Shown here in pieces: positions 45,765-54,216 of a DNA stretch of 64,000 nt. The stretch comes from an uncultured Chloroflexales bacterium (GTDB lineage Bacteria; Chloroflexota; Chloroflexia; Chloroflexales; Chloroflexaceae): NCBI GenBank assembly GCA_937902315.1, contig CALGUG010000059.1:682001-746000 (forward strand). The letters are read 5' to 3'. Below the pieces are notes generated by a model that was given only the letters and a program-made list of their open reading frames with translations, was not told the DNA's origin and did no database searches. Within the stretch, counting starts at the first letter, position 1. The number at the start of each line of letters is the position of its first letter. A program made the position numbers and the translations under genes.

Positions 45765-46889
45765 CTATTCCAACAAGCCGACATCTCTGATCAGGGCTGT
45801 GGTGCCTTGTACATCGTCGAGAGTCGAGATATCGATATCCAAAGCAGACGATTCGAGCTCGCTCAGCGGCGGCAGACCTGCTTGAGTGACGACACCATCC
45901 ACTAGGGGGTATTCATAGGTCTGGGCCGAGAAGTATTGTTGAGCCACGGGCGACAGCAGGAAGTTGATAAAACGAATGGCGTTCTCTTCATTCGGCCCGT
46001 TGGCTAAACGCCCGATGCTGGCGGTCATAATCAAGGAGCCGGGGCCGCTGCCCGTCAGGAAGTGGTTGCGTGCGCCGAAGCTTTCGCCCTCTTCCTTCAA
46101 GAAACGGTAGAGATAGTAGTGATTCACAAAGCCTGCGTCGATCTCGCCAGCGGCGGCAGCTTGTACAACCGCGTTGTTGTTCTCGAGCAGCACAGGTTGG
46201 TTAGCCTTCAGCCCTTCCAGCCAAGCGCGGGTTTTCTCTTCGCCCCAAGTCAGACGCATGGCTGTGACCATAGTTTGGAATGAGGCGTTGCTGGGCGCAA
46301 AACCGATCCGTCCCGACCACTCGGGGTTAATGAAATCGTAGATATCGGCCGGAAGATCTTCAGGTGTAAGCGTTGCGGTATTATAGACCACGACACGGGC
46401 CCGCCCGGAAACACCTGTCCAAGTGCCTTCCGGCGAGCGGAAGCGCTCTGGGACGAGGTTGAGCGTCTCTGCAGGCAGCTTAGCGAGGAGGCCTGCTTTA
46501 GCGACCGCACCTACTCCACCAGGATCTTGGGCGAAGAAGACATCGGCTGGAGAGTTGCTGCCCTCTTCAAGCAGGGTCGCAGCGATCTCGGCAGTTGAGC
46601 CGTAGCGCACTTCGACATCGATGCCAGTTGCTTCTGCAAACTGGGCGATAATCGGCGCTACAAGCGCTTCGCTGCGACCGGAATAAATCACGAGAGAGCC
46701 TGGATCTGCCGGAACAGGAACCTCAACCGTGGCCTCAATAATTTGGGGCGGCGCGGTTACTTGGACTTCTACTGTTTCGCGAATGACTTGTGGGCTTGCT
46801 ACAGTAGCAGCAGAGGACGAACAAGCGCTGAGAATAAGAGCAGCGAAGAGCATAACGAACTGGGCCGACAGACGTCTCGGCAAGAGCAT
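45765..46889 (-). CDS. fbpA: Iron(III)-type ABC binding lipoprotein (FbpA-like)
   Basis: 374 residues. Signal sequence with lipobox ALILSACSS (Cys ~23), a Val/Glu-rich linker (VIRETVEVQV repeated twice), then LVIYSGRSEALVAPIIAQFAEATGIDVEVRYG. This opening is highly typical of FbpA/class 1 iron-binding proteins. FFAQDPGGVGAVAKAGLL and NHYYLYRF follow; paired tyrosines such as YYLY are the usual ferric ligands. Leader region upstream is AT-rich with an inverted repeat. Confidence 0.85.
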   Translation of the reverse strand: MLLPRRLSAQFVMLFAALILSACSSSAATVASPQVIRETVEVQVTAPPQIIEATVEVPVPADPGSLVIYSGRSEALVAPIIAQFAEATGIDVEVRYGSTAEIAATLLEEGSNSPADVFFAQDPGGVGAVAKAGLLAKLPAETLNLVPERFRSPEGTWTGVSGRARVVVYNTATLTPEDLPADIYDFINPEWSGRIGFAPSNASFQTMVTAMRLTWGEEKTRAWLEGLKANQPVLLENNNAVVQAAAAGEIDAGFVNHYYLYRFLKEEGESFGARNHFLTGSGPGSLIMTASIGRLANGPNEENAIRFINFLLSPVAQQYFSAQTYEYPLVDGVVTQAGLPPLSELESSALDIDISTLDDVQGTTALIRDVGLLE

Positions 46890-46962
46890 GCCTAGATCTC
46901 CTTGTTTATGTGAACAAGTAACAGTGATTATTAGGATAGTCTATAGATTTTCTCCTATAGTG

Positions 46963-46984
46963 AATAGGGAGATTCTTCCCTATT
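46963..46984. promoter_or_regulatory. Inverted repeat between fbpA and cobS
   Basis: AATAGGGA, six bases, TCCCTATT in the AT-rich divergent region. Candidate operator; no Fur-box consensus was recognised. Confidence 0.35.
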
Positions 46985-47134
46985 TTGTAGATTTTATCTA
47001 AAAAAACTGTTAATACTCAGATAAGTACAATTAATTCAAAAGATTTGTATCTACTATCCTAAACGAATAGCTGAATGTAATCCTTTTGCTTTACATAAGT
47101 ATGAAGCCTTGATAGAGAGGTAAACTATAAAGCG

Positions 47135-47866
47135 ATGATACAGCGCTTCTTTGGAGCCTTAGGCTTTTTAACTACGATACCGCTGCCCAAACGCTGGGCG
47201 ACTAACGATACGCCCTTGGCCAAGATGCTGGAGCTCTTTCCGCTGGTCGGCCTTGTGGTGGGCGTATGCTTGGCGATTGTCGGCTATCTGAGCGGCTGGC
47301 TGTGGGGCGATTGGGTGCGAGCCATGGCTGTGCTGGTGGCTTGGGGCATTGTGACGGGCGGCCTGCACCTCGATGGCTTGAGCGACACCTTCGACGGCAT
47401 GATGAGCTGGCGGCCGCGCGAACGCAAGCTGGAGATTATGCGCGATAGCCGCGTCGGCGTGATGGGCGTGCTGGCGCTGCTGGCGGTGTTTGGTCTCAAA
47501 GCGGCCTTGCTGGCCCAGAGCGAGGCTTGGCTGTGGGCGTTGCTGCTCGCTCCGGTCTGTGGGCGCTGGGCCATGTGCTACGGCGTCTGCCTCTATCCCT
47601 CGGCGCGCAGCGATGGCCTAGGTGCCCAAGCGCAGTCCGAAGCCGGCTTTGGGCAACTGCGCACGGCCACGATCATCGCGCTGCTTTTGGCGCTGCTGCT
47701 CGCTGGTCTGCAAGGCTTGCTAGCGCTCGCTCTGGTCTGGCTGGGCGCGCGTTGGCTGGCGCGCTGGTGGGCGCGCGAGTTGGGCGGCCTAACGGGCGAT
47801 ACCTACGGCGCGCTCTGCGAGATCGCTGAGGTGGTGGCTCTGGCGGCTCTGACGGCTCAGTTCTGA
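47135..47866 (+). CDS. cobS: Adenosylcobinamide-GDP ribazoletransferase
   Basis: 243 residues, multi-pass membrane enzyme that joins adenosylcobinamide-GDP and alpha-ribazole in the last steps of cobalamin assembly. Signature blocks: FLTTIPLPKRW at the N-terminus and GGLHLDGLSDTFDGMMSWRPRERKLEIMRDSRVGVMG with the conserved acidic residues. The C-terminus is GLTGDTYGALCEIAEVVAL. Length matches the family. It converges with cobU, and their ends overlap by ten bases. No cobalamin riboswitch is visible upstream. Confidence 0.95.
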   Translation: MIQRFFGALGFLTTIPLPKRWATNDTPLAKMLELFPLVGLVVGVCLAIVGYLSGWLWGDWVRAMAVLVAWGIVTGGLHLDGLSDTFDGMMSWRPRERKLEIMRDSRVGVMGVLALLAVFGLKAALLAQSEAWLWALLLAPVCGRWAMCYGVCLYPSARSDGLGAQAQSEAGFGQLRTATIIALLLALLLAGLQGLLALALVWLGARWLARWWARELGGLTGDTYGALCEIAEVVALAALTAQF

Positions 47867-48411
47867 GCGGGCAGCGACCACTCGGCTTGGAGCGCTTTTA
47901 GCTCGACCGGAATGCCGCACACCACCAGATAGACCTGATCGGCGGCCCGCGCGACGCGCTGGTTGCTCCAACCCAGCAGATCGCGATAGACCCGCCCGAG
48001 CGGGTAGGCGGGCACCACGCCCATACCGACCTCGTTGGTCACGGCGACTAGCTTGAGCTGGCGCTCACGGGCGCGCGTGATGATGGCGTCGATCTCAGCG
48101 AAGACGGCTGGCTCGGGCTCGGCCTCGTGGGCCAGCAGCAGATTGCTGACCAAGAGCGCGAGGCAGTCGAGCAAGACTAGGCTGCCCGGCTCTAACTTGG
48201 CCAGCGCTTGGGCCATATGCAGTGGCTCTTCCAGCGTGCGCCAATCGCTAGGACGGCGCTGCTGGTGCTGCGCAATGCGTTGACGCATCTCATCGTCGAG
48301 CGCCTGAGCCGTGGCGATATAGACCACTGGCTGCTGAAAACGGGCCACAAACTGCTCGGCTCGGCTGCTTTTGCCGCTGCGCGCCCCACCTGTAAAAAGC
48401 GTAATACTCAT
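47857..48411 (-). CDS. cobU: Adenosylcobinamide kinase / guanylyltransferase
   Basis: 184 residues. P-loop LFTGGARSGKSSRAEQF at the N-terminus, VYIATAQALDDEMRQRIAQHQQRRP with the guanylyl-accepting His region, LLDCLALLVSNLL and VTNEVGMGVVPAYPLGRVYRDLLGWSNQRVA. All are hallmark CobU blocks. It phosphorylates adenosylcobinamide and adds GMP. The ATG chosen has AGGGG seven bases before it; the longer frame from 48429 adds only six residues. Separated from cobT by repeat A12. Confidence 0.95.
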   Translation of the reverse strand: MSITLFTGGARSGKSSRAEQFVARFQQPVVYIATAQALDDEMRQRIAQHQQRRPSDWRTLEEPLHMAQALAKLEPGSLVLLDCLALLVSNLLLAHEAEPEPAVFAEIDAIITRARERQLKLVAVTNEVGMGVVPAYPLGRVYRDLLGWSNQRVARAADQVYLVVCGIPVELKALQAEWSLPAQN

Positions 48412-48458
48412 AGAAATCCCCTCACACAACCGATATACGCTGAGGTATCATCGTTCTA

Positions 48459-48634
48459 GCGATACAAACCAGCGCGGTTTTTGCCATACGATTCAGGCGG
48501 CGAAGTCTCTCCCCTCCATTCGGTCCTCACCGCGTCCGCCTTCGGCTATCAACATCCCGCCCAACAAACGAGGTCTGTATCCTCTGCGCCCCGCCGCCGC
48601 CTCAACAACCCAACCATACGAGCGGCCTTTGGAT
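48459..48634 (+). repeat. Family A repeat, copy A12, between cobU and cobT
   Basis: Core GCGTCCGCCTTCGGCTATCA at 48532, preceded by CCATTCGG and followed by CATCCCGCCCAACAAACGAG as in A3. Ends are degenerate. It lies inside the cobalamin operon, in the 300-base space between cobT and cobU. Confidence 0.65.
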
Positions 48635-48713
48635 AGAGCTCAAGCGAGCGGGCCATAGGGAAGCTCTGCTGCCAACTGCCAATGGCCCGCTTGTTCATCG
48701 TGATGACGAGCGC

Positions 48714-49769
48714 TTAACCCTTATTCGAGACGCCCGCTTCTCCAAAGGTCGCCATTTCGTCGAGCGCTTTGCAGGCCGCGATACAGAGCGACTGAGCCAG
48801 CACCGCGCCCGTGCCTTCGCCAAGCCGCATGCCCAGATCGAGCAGCGGTAGGGTTTGGAGGTGCTCGAACACAGCGCTATGACCACGTTCGACCGAGCGA
48901 TGGCCCGCGATCAGATAGGGCCGCGCGGCGGGGGCGAGTGTGACCGCGACCAGTGCCGCCGCTCCCGAGATAAAGCCGTCGACCACAATCGGCACGCGCC
49001 GCGCCGCCGCGCCCAAGATCACACCGGCCAGGCCAGCGATCTCAAAGCCGCCCACTTTGCTCAGCACATCGATGCCATCGTCGGGGCGCGGCCGATGGAG
49101 TGCCAGCGCCGCCTCGATGACCGCGATCTTCTGCTTCAGCCCGGCGTCGTCCAGCCCGGTGCCGCGCCCGGTAACCTCGGCCACCGGACGCTGAGTGATG
49201 GCGGCCACGATCGCGCTGGCAGCCGTGGTATTGCCGATCCCCATATCTCCGGTGGCGAGCAGATCGGCGCCGCGCTCGATGGTCTGCTCGGCCAGCTCGA
49301 TGCCGGTCAGCACGGCCTGTTGAGCTTGCTCGCGGCTCATTGCAGGCTCCTGCGAGAAGTCGCGTGTACCGAAGGCGATCTTACGGTCGATCAGCTCGGG
49401 GTGGGTAGGCAATTCGCTAGCCACACCCATATCGACCACCACCACCTGCGCGCCCACATGGCGAGCTAGCACATTGATGGCCGCACCGCCGTTCAGAAAG
49501 TTCAGCACCATCTGAGGCGTCACTTCGGCGGGGTAAGCGCTCACCCCTTGGCGCGTCACACCGTGATCGGCGGCCATCACGATCACGGCGGGCAGCTTCA
49601 GACGTGGGCGCGCCTGGCCTGTGATCCCAGCGATCTGGGTCGCGAGCGCCTCAAGTTGGCCCAAACTGCCGGTCGGCTTGGTCAGCTGGTCTTGGCGAGC
49701 TTGGGCCGCCGCCATGGCCTCTGTATCGAGCGGGCCGATTCGTTCGATCGTTTCAACGATAGCTTGCAT
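48714..49769 (-). CDS. cobT: Nicotinate-nucleotide--dimethylbenzimidazole phosphoribosyltransferase
   Basis: 351 residues. Makes alpha-ribazole phosphate for the lower ligand of cobalamin. Family blocks: TKPTGSLGQLEALA, MAADHGVTRQGVSAYPAEVTPQMV, FLNGGAAINVLA, LLATGDMGIGNTTAASAI and, near the C-terminus, LDLGMRLGEGTGAVLA with the catalytic Glu. Ribosome site AGGAT before ATG. Second-last gene of the operon. Confidence 0.95.
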   Translation of the reverse strand: MQAIVETIERIGPLDTEAMAAAQARQDQLTKPTGSLGQLEALATQIAGITGQARPRLKLPAVIVMAADHGVTRQGVSAYPAEVTPQMVLNFLNGGAAINVLARHVGAQVVVVDMGVASELPTHPELIDRKIAFGTRDFSQEPAMSREQAQQAVLTGIELAEQTIERGADLLATGDMGIGNTTAASAIVAAITQRPVAEVTGRGTGLDDAGLKQKIAVIEAALALHRPRPDDGIDVLSKVGGFEIAGLAGVILGAAARRVPIVVDGFISGAAALVAVTLAPAARPYLIAGHRSVERGHSAVFEHLQTLPLLDLGMRLGEGTGAVLAQSLCIAACKALDEMATFGEAGVSNKG

Positions 49770-49790
49770 ACTCTCTATCCTCTGGATTGT

Positions 49791-50711
49791 TTAAAATTCG
49801 ATGCCTTTTTGGGCCGGAATGCCTTGGTCGCGGTAGGGGTGCTTGACCTCGTTGATATCGCTGACCAGATCGGCGGCCTCGATCAAGCCTTGGGGTGCAT
49901 CGCGCCCGGTGATGATCAGATGGAGCATGGGCGGCTTGTTGGCTTTGATCCAAGCGACCACTTCGTTGGTGTCGAGCCAGCCAAAGTGCATCAGATAGGT
50001 GAATTCATCGAGCAGAAAGATATCGTAGTTGCCGCTGAGAATGCGCTGCTTGCCGATCTCCCAGCCGTGCAGCGCCTTGGCTTGGGTCTCGTCGATGTCG
50101 CGGCTGGTCCATGTGAAGCCATCGCCCATCGGCGTCAATTCAACGCCCATCTTGTTGAGGGCGCGCAGCTCGCCGAAGTTGGCGTTTTCGTGCTTGAAGA
50201 ACTGCACCCCGCCGACGCGCATATCGCGGCCCCAAGCGCGCAACAGCACGCCCAGCGCGGCGGTGGTTTTGCCCTTGCCGTTGCCAGTATTGACGATCAG
50301 CAAGCCCTTCTTCTTGCGCTCGGCCCGAATCGCCTTGCGGCGTTCTTCATCTTCAGGGCTGGCCTCGATCTGGCTACCGCCTGTTGCTTCGGGCGCGCTT
50401 TGGCCATAACGGTACAGAATCGACTCGGCGACGGGCTTTCCTTGCAGAATATGCTGCTGAAAGATCTCTTCCAGAGCGGCTAGATCGACCTTGTGATACC
50501 AGACGCCCTCGGGGTAGACCACCACGATCGGGCCGTTGTCAGCGCCCTCTAGCGCGTCGCACAGGCTGATCAGCACACGTTTGGGACTATCGGCCTTATT
50601 CAAAGCGTTGGCTTCGACTAGCTCTGCGAGGCGTTGTTTAAGCGCTTGTGCTTGCTCTGGCTCGGCGTAGATCAGGACATGCCGGTTATAGGGAAATAGA
50701 GTGTTTGTCAT
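49791..50711 (-). CDS. cobO: Cob(I)yrinic acid a,c-diamide adenosyltransferase with extra N-terminal domain
   Basis: 306 residues, about 110 longer than typical CobO/BtuR. Residues ~130-306 are the adenosyltransferase: P-loop VNTGNGKGKTTAALG, ALGVLLRAWGRDMRV, FGELRALNKMG and LDEFTYLMHFGW. Residues ~8-105 (RHVLIYAEPEQAQALKQRL..NGPIVVVYPEGVWYHKVDLAALEEIFQQHI) look like a thioredoxin-like 2Fe-2S ferredoxin domain. The cluster cysteines are missing: only one Cys (LCDAL) is present. So this domain probably does not bind iron-sulfur and may be a docking part. Ribosome site weak. Confidence 0.9.
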   Translation of the reverse strand: MTNTLFPYNRHVLIYAEPEQAQALKQRLAELVEANALNKADSPKRVLISLCDALEGADNGPIVVVYPEGVWYHKVDLAALEEIFQQHILQGKPVAESILYRYGQSAPEATGGSQIEASPEDEERRKAIRAERKKKGLLIVNTGNGKGKTTAALGVLLRAWGRDMRVGGVQFFKHENANFGELRALNKMGVELTPMGDGFTWTSRDIDETQAKALHGWEIGKQRILSGNYDIFLLDEFTYLMHFGWLDTNEVVAWIKANKPPMLHLIITGRDAPQGLIEAADLVSDINEVKHPYRDQGIPAQKGIEF

Positions 50712-50746
50712 AAAAATGCTTTCAATCAGATTAATGGCTGAGCGCT

Positions 50747-51535
50747 CTAGCCTTCGGGCAGGAGCGGTGTAATCAAGGGCTTATCGTAGATCGGGTGGCG
50801 GCCGATCGCGATCGGCACGCCATAGGCTTGTTCGAGCAGATCGGGCCTCAGCACGGCCTCGGCACGGTCGAGCGCTAGCAGTTGGCCTGCCACCAACAGC
50901 GCGATCCGCTCGGCAACCAGCGCGGCATGGTTTAGGTCGTGGAGCGTGATTACAACCGCTAGCCCTTGCTCTTGGGCTAGGTTGCGCACCAGTTCCAGAA
51001 GCGTCATTTGGTATTTCAGGTCGAGGCCAGCCGTCGGCTCGTCGAGCAGCAGAATGCGCGGCTCTTGGGCCAGAGCGCGCGCCACGATCACGCGGCGCTG
51101 TTCGCCTCCCGAAAGCTGATCGAGCGGGCGCTGGCGCAGATGGGCGATCCCGACCTGTTCGAGCACTCGTTCGACCACCGCTTGGTCGTCGCTGCTGAGC
51201 GGCAGTAGCCAGCCGCGATGAGGCGCGCGCCCCAATCTAACGGCCTGCTCGACCGTGAGCGGCCACTGTTCGGCGCTGCCCTGTTGGGCGAAGGCCAGTT
51301 GGCGCGCCAGTTGGCGGCCTTGCAGCTGCCAAGCCGCACGTCCCTCGATCATCACTGAACCGGCGCTGGGTTTGAGCAGACGCGCTAATGTGCGCAAAAG
51401 CGTGGTTTTACCTGCCCCATTCGGCCCAATCAAAGCCAATACTTCGCCCGCTCGCACCGCCAAATTGACTTGTTCGACCACGGTGCGCGAGCCGATCGCG
51501 CAGCTTAGATCGTGGGCTTCGATCAGATCGCTCAT
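50747..51535 (-). CDS. btuD: Cobalamin/corrinoid ABC transporter ATPase
   Basis: 262 residues. Walker A LIGPNGAGKTTLLRTLARLL, Q-loop FAQQG, signature LSGGEQRRVIVARAL, Walker B ILLLDEPTAGLD, switch ITLHDLNHAA. FecE/BtuD group. ATG overlaps the btuC stop as ATGA, so it is translationally coupled. A longer frame of eight residues upstream is unlikely. Confidence 0.9.
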   Translation of the reverse strand: MSDLIEAHDLSCAIGSRTVVEQVNLAVRAGEVLALIGPNGAGKTTLLRTLARLLKPSAGSVMIEGRAAWQLQGRQLARQLAFAQQGSAEQWPLTVEQAVRLGRAPHRGWLLPLSSDDQAVVERVLEQVGIAHLRQRPLDQLSGGEQRRVIVARALAQEPRILLLDEPTAGLDLKYQMTLLELVRNLAQEQGLAVVITLHDLNHAALVAERIALLVAGQLLALDRAEAVLRPDLLEQAYGVPIAIGRHPIYDKPLITPLLPEG

Positions 51536-52539
51536 TGCTGCCTCCTGCGCAACAACCAAAGAAAGCTCGGCCCGCCGATCAGAGCGGTGAAGATTCCGAC
51601 CGGCAGTTCGAGCGGCGGCATCAGGCTGCGAGCTAAACTGTCGGTGGCCAGCAGCATAAGCGCCCCGATCAGCGCGCTGATCGGCAAGAGGCGGCGGTAG
51701 CCTGTGCCCACCAAGAGCCGCCCGATATGGGGCGCGATCAAGCCCACAAAACCGATGATGCCGCAGGATGCTACCGCCGCCGCTGTCACCAAGCTGGCAG
51801 CGCAGACGATCGCGACTCGCGCTTGCTCCAAGGGCAGGCCGAGGCTGCGCGCGCTATCGTCGCCCGTCGCTAAGGCATCGAGCGGGCGTGCCAGCAGCCA
51901 GAGCAGGCCGAGACCGATCAGAATCAGCGGCCCGCTGGCCCAGAGCTGGGGCCAACTGCGGCCCGAAAAGCTGCCCATCAGCCAGGCGAAGATCTCTTGC
52001 AGCTTTTGGTCGTTGAGCAGCATCAGTAGCGAGACCACGGCCGACAAACTGGTGCTCAAAGTTGCGCCGGCTAAGAGTAGGGCGCTGATGGTTTCGCCGC
52101 TTGAGGCCGCCAACAGGTAGACCAGAAAGACCGCTCCCAATGCGCCGACAAAGGCCGCTAGCGAGGTCGATACGCCGCGCAGTGGGCCGTTGCCCGCCAG
52201 CACAATCGCCAAAGTCGCGCCCAGGGCCGCCCCGCCCGACGCCCCGATCACAAAGGGATCGGCCAGTGGATTGCGAAACATGCTTTGGAAGGCGCCGCCC
52301 GCCCCTGCTAAGCCCGCCCCCACCAAAGCCGCCAAAACCGCGCGCGGCAGGCGCAGATCCCAAATGATCGTGAGGTCGGCGGCGCGCAAAGCCCGATCGG
52401 GTCGCCCGAAGAGCGCGCTAAGCACTTGCTCGACTGGTACCTGCACCGCGCCCACGCCCAAGCTGATCACAAGCGCCAAGCTTAAGCAGGCGCCGAGCAG
52501 TGTCAGCCAGCCGACAAACGAGAGCTGTCCAGCTTTCAC
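51532..52539 (-). CDS. btuC: Cobalamin/corrinoid ABC transporter permease
   Basis: 335 residues with about ten hydrophobic segments. FecCD/BtuC signature: WDLRLPRAVLAALVGAGLAGAGGAFQSMFRNPLADPFVIGASGGAALGA. SCGIIGFVGLIAPHIGRLLVG follows near the C-terminus. GTG start overlapping the btuF stop (GTGA), giving tight coupling. Homodimeric channel by family knowledge. Confidence 0.9.
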   Translation of the reverse strand: MKAGQLSFVGWLTLLGACLSLALVISLGVGAVQVPVEQVLSALFGRPDRALRAADLTIIWDLRLPRAVLAALVGAGLAGAGGAFQSMFRNPLADPFVIGASGGAALGATLAIVLAGNGPLRGVSTSLAAFVGALGAVFLVYLLAASSGETISALLLAGATLSTSLSAVVSLLMLLNDQKLQEIFAWLMGSFSGRSWPQLWASGPLILIGLGLLWLLARPLDALATGDDSARSLGLPLEQARVAIVCAASLVTAAAVASCGIIGFVGLIAPHIGRLLVGTGYRRLLPISALIGALMLLATDSLARSLMPPLELPVGIFTALIGGPSFLWLLRRRQQ

Positions 52540-53561
52540 GGCACAAGCTCTGGGTGTAGCGCGGCCAGCATCGCCTCCAGCGCATCTGCGAGGCGCGGGC
52601 CAGCGCGCGACACGGGGTCGCTATCGAGCAGATGGATGCGGCCATTCTGAACCGCCGAGATATTCGACCAGCCCGGACGTTGGGCTACGCGCTCGGGCGC
52701 GAGCGGCTCGGCTTGCTCGAGTGTGCCGAGAATGACCTCGGGATCGAGGGCCACAACGCTTTCGTGGCTGACTTGAGGATAAGCCTCGCTCTGATCGGCA
52801 AAGATATTGACGCCGCCCGCCCGTTCGATCAGTTGGCTGATAAAGCTACTCGGCCCAATGGTGATCAGCGGCTCGTCAAAGACCTCCCAGAAGACGCGCG
52901 GGCGCTGATCGGCTGGCAGATCGGCCACTTTGCTGCTGATCGCCTCGATGCGGCTGCGCATAGCTTCGACTACGGCGGCCGCCTCTTGGCCGTTGCCCGT
53001 GATAGCGCCGATCTGCTCGATGCTGCTATAGACCTCGTCGATGGTGGTGGCGACTAGGCCGACCACCGGAATGCCGAGTTGTTCTAGGGTTGCGATCACC
53101 GGCTCTTGCTCGAATTCGCCCACGATCACCAGATCGGGCTGCAGGTCGACGATCGCCTCGAAGTTGATTAGATCGGGTGTGTAACCGCCGATTTTAGGCA
53201 GCTCTGCGGCCTCGGGCGGGTAGTTGCAGAAGCTTGTATTGCCAACCACACGTTCGCCTGCCCCGATCGCGAAGAGGATTTCGGTGATCGAAGGGGCTAA
53301 GGAGATGATGCGCTCGGGCCGGCTTGTGATCGATACTTCGCGTCCAAACGAGTCGGTGATCTGCAGCGCGCCCTCGGCTTCTGGGGTGCTTGGCTCGCTG
53401 GGGGCCTTTGTGGGCTCTGTACTTGCTTGGGTTGGTGCTTCGTTCAGGACTATGGCAGAAGGTTTGCTGTTTGCGCTCGGTTGGGGTGTAGTGCTTGAAC
53501 AGGCATTCAATCCGACAAGGGCGATCAGAAGGGCCAACAAGCTCTGAAGTACTTTGTTCAT
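52536..53561 (-). CDS. btuF: Cobalamin/corrinoid-binding lipoprotein
   Basis: 341 residues. Signal peptide MNKVLQSLLALLIALVGL with lipobox LNACSS, Ser/Pro/Glu-rich linker (~20-60), then the periplasmic-binding fold: RIISLAPSITEILFAIGAGERVVG and LINFEAIVDLQPDLVIVGE. Class III binding protein as in BtuF. The start is defined by GGAAG before ATG; the 21-residue longer frame reads through the riboswitch terminator. First gene of the cobalamin operon. Confidence 0.9.
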   Translation of the reverse strand: MNKVLQSLLALLIALVGLNACSSTTPQPSANSKPSAIVLNEAPTQASTEPTKAPSEPSTPEAEGALQITDSFGREVSITSRPERIISLAPSITEILFAIGAGERVVGNTSFCNYPPEAAELPKIGGYTPDLINFEAIVDLQPDLVIVGEFEQEPVIATLEQLGIPVVGLVATTIDEVYSSIEQIGAITGNGQEAAAVVEAMRSRIEAISSKVADLPADQRPRVFWEVFDEPLITIGPSSFISQLIERAGGVNIFADQSEAYPQVSHESVVALDPEVILGTLEQAEPLAPERVAQRPGWSNISAVQNGRIHLLDSDPVSRAGPRLADALEAMLAALHPELVP

Positions 53562-53574
53562 CGTTTTCTTCCAA

Positions 53575-53598
53575 TAAAAAACCAGCCGTAGGGCTGGT
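53575..53598 (-). terminator. Riboswitch-controlled terminator before btuF
   Basis: On the minus strand: ACCAGCC-CTAC-GGCTGGT followed by TTTTTATT, between the riboswitch and the btuF ribosome site. Confidence 0.85.
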
Positions 53599-53689
53599 GA
53601 GAACTTGTTGAACGCTCCAAGCATGCTTCAGATCGATGCCTATTGCGATCAACGTTCTACTCCTTGCTACGAGAAGATCGAACAATCCA

Positions 53690-53805
53690 AGAGTCGGCAT
53701 TCTGGCTTCGAGCTGCTTGAGCTGCTCGTTACAGTTGCGGCACAGCGCTGGATTCGCACCAGCTTCCCCGATGACCGTTCGGTGTCCCAAACGAGTCGTC
53801 CCTTG
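53690..53805 (-). promoter_or_regulatory. Cobalamin riboswitch
   Basis: On the minus strand: GGGAAGCTGGTGCGAATCCA, GCGCTGTGCCGCAACTGTAA and then GAAGCCAGAATGCC (B12-box). These are the conserved cobalamin aptamer landmarks in the right order and spacing. A TATAAT -10 box with TGG extension lies upstream at 53833-53838. Controls the btuFCD-cobO-cobT-cobU operon. Confidence 0.92.
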
Positions 53806-53832
53806 GATCTATGCAGTTGTCAGATGCTGGGC

Positions 53833-53838
53833 ATTATA
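53833..53838 (-). promoter_or_regulatory. Extended -10 promoter for the cobalamin operon
   Basis: TGGTATAAT on the minus strand, ~30 bases before the aptamer. No good -35 box; the extended -10 may compensate. Confidence 0.6.
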
Positions 53839-53933
53839 CCAGAGTTTTTCATTCTTTTAGGTCGTTTCTAGATCGCAAAAACAGAAGCTGACTCCCCATG
53901 GCAACGCCTGATTGTACCGATCGGCTAATTGTG

Positions 53934-54088
53934 TGATTCAGCCGATTATCTAAGCCTAGGCGGATTCTTCCCTAGCCCTCATTCGACTTCTAGCGCGTCC
54001 GCCTTCGGCTATCAGGGCTTAGCGCGCCACAACACAGGGCTAGCAGTCTGCGAGCCGCCCCAAAACCTGCCGATCCAACCAGCTTTCA
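53934..54088 (+). repeat. Family A repeat, copy A13
   Basis: Core GCGTCCGCCTTCGGCTATCA at 53995, preceded by TCATTCGACTTCTAGC. Joined directly to B7. Confidence 0.65.
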
Positions 54089-54212
54089 TACCAAATCCGC
54101 TAAAAGAGTCGTACTCTCTCAACACAGAAAAACGAAAATCAGGGAAAGGGTAAAAAGAGGCAAGTTCCGCTCTGCCGAAGGCCAAAAGTAAGTGATCTAC
54201 CGAATTTGGTAT
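54088..54212 (+). repeat. Family B repeat, copy B7
   Basis: Well-preserved ends ATACCAAATCCGCTAAAAGA and CTACCGAATTTGGTATC, interior AGTTCCGCTCTGCCGAAGGC. No nested hairpin. Confidence 0.8.
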
Positions 54213-54216
54213 CAGA

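Noticed and set aside
46890..47134. Cobalamin riboswitch upstream of cobS
   Set aside because: No B12-box or aptamer landmarks in this AT-rich region.
53730..53765. tRNA-like GCGAATCC signature
   Set aside because: It belongs to the cobalamin aptamer; no acceptor or anticodon stems are present.
53194..53790. 198-residue ORF running from the riboswitch into btuF
   Set aside because: It overlaps the cobalamin aptamer and terminator and reads btuF in the wrong frame.
53605..53871. Plus-strand ORFs over the riboswitch
   Set aside because: They are antisense to a structured RNA; no independent support.
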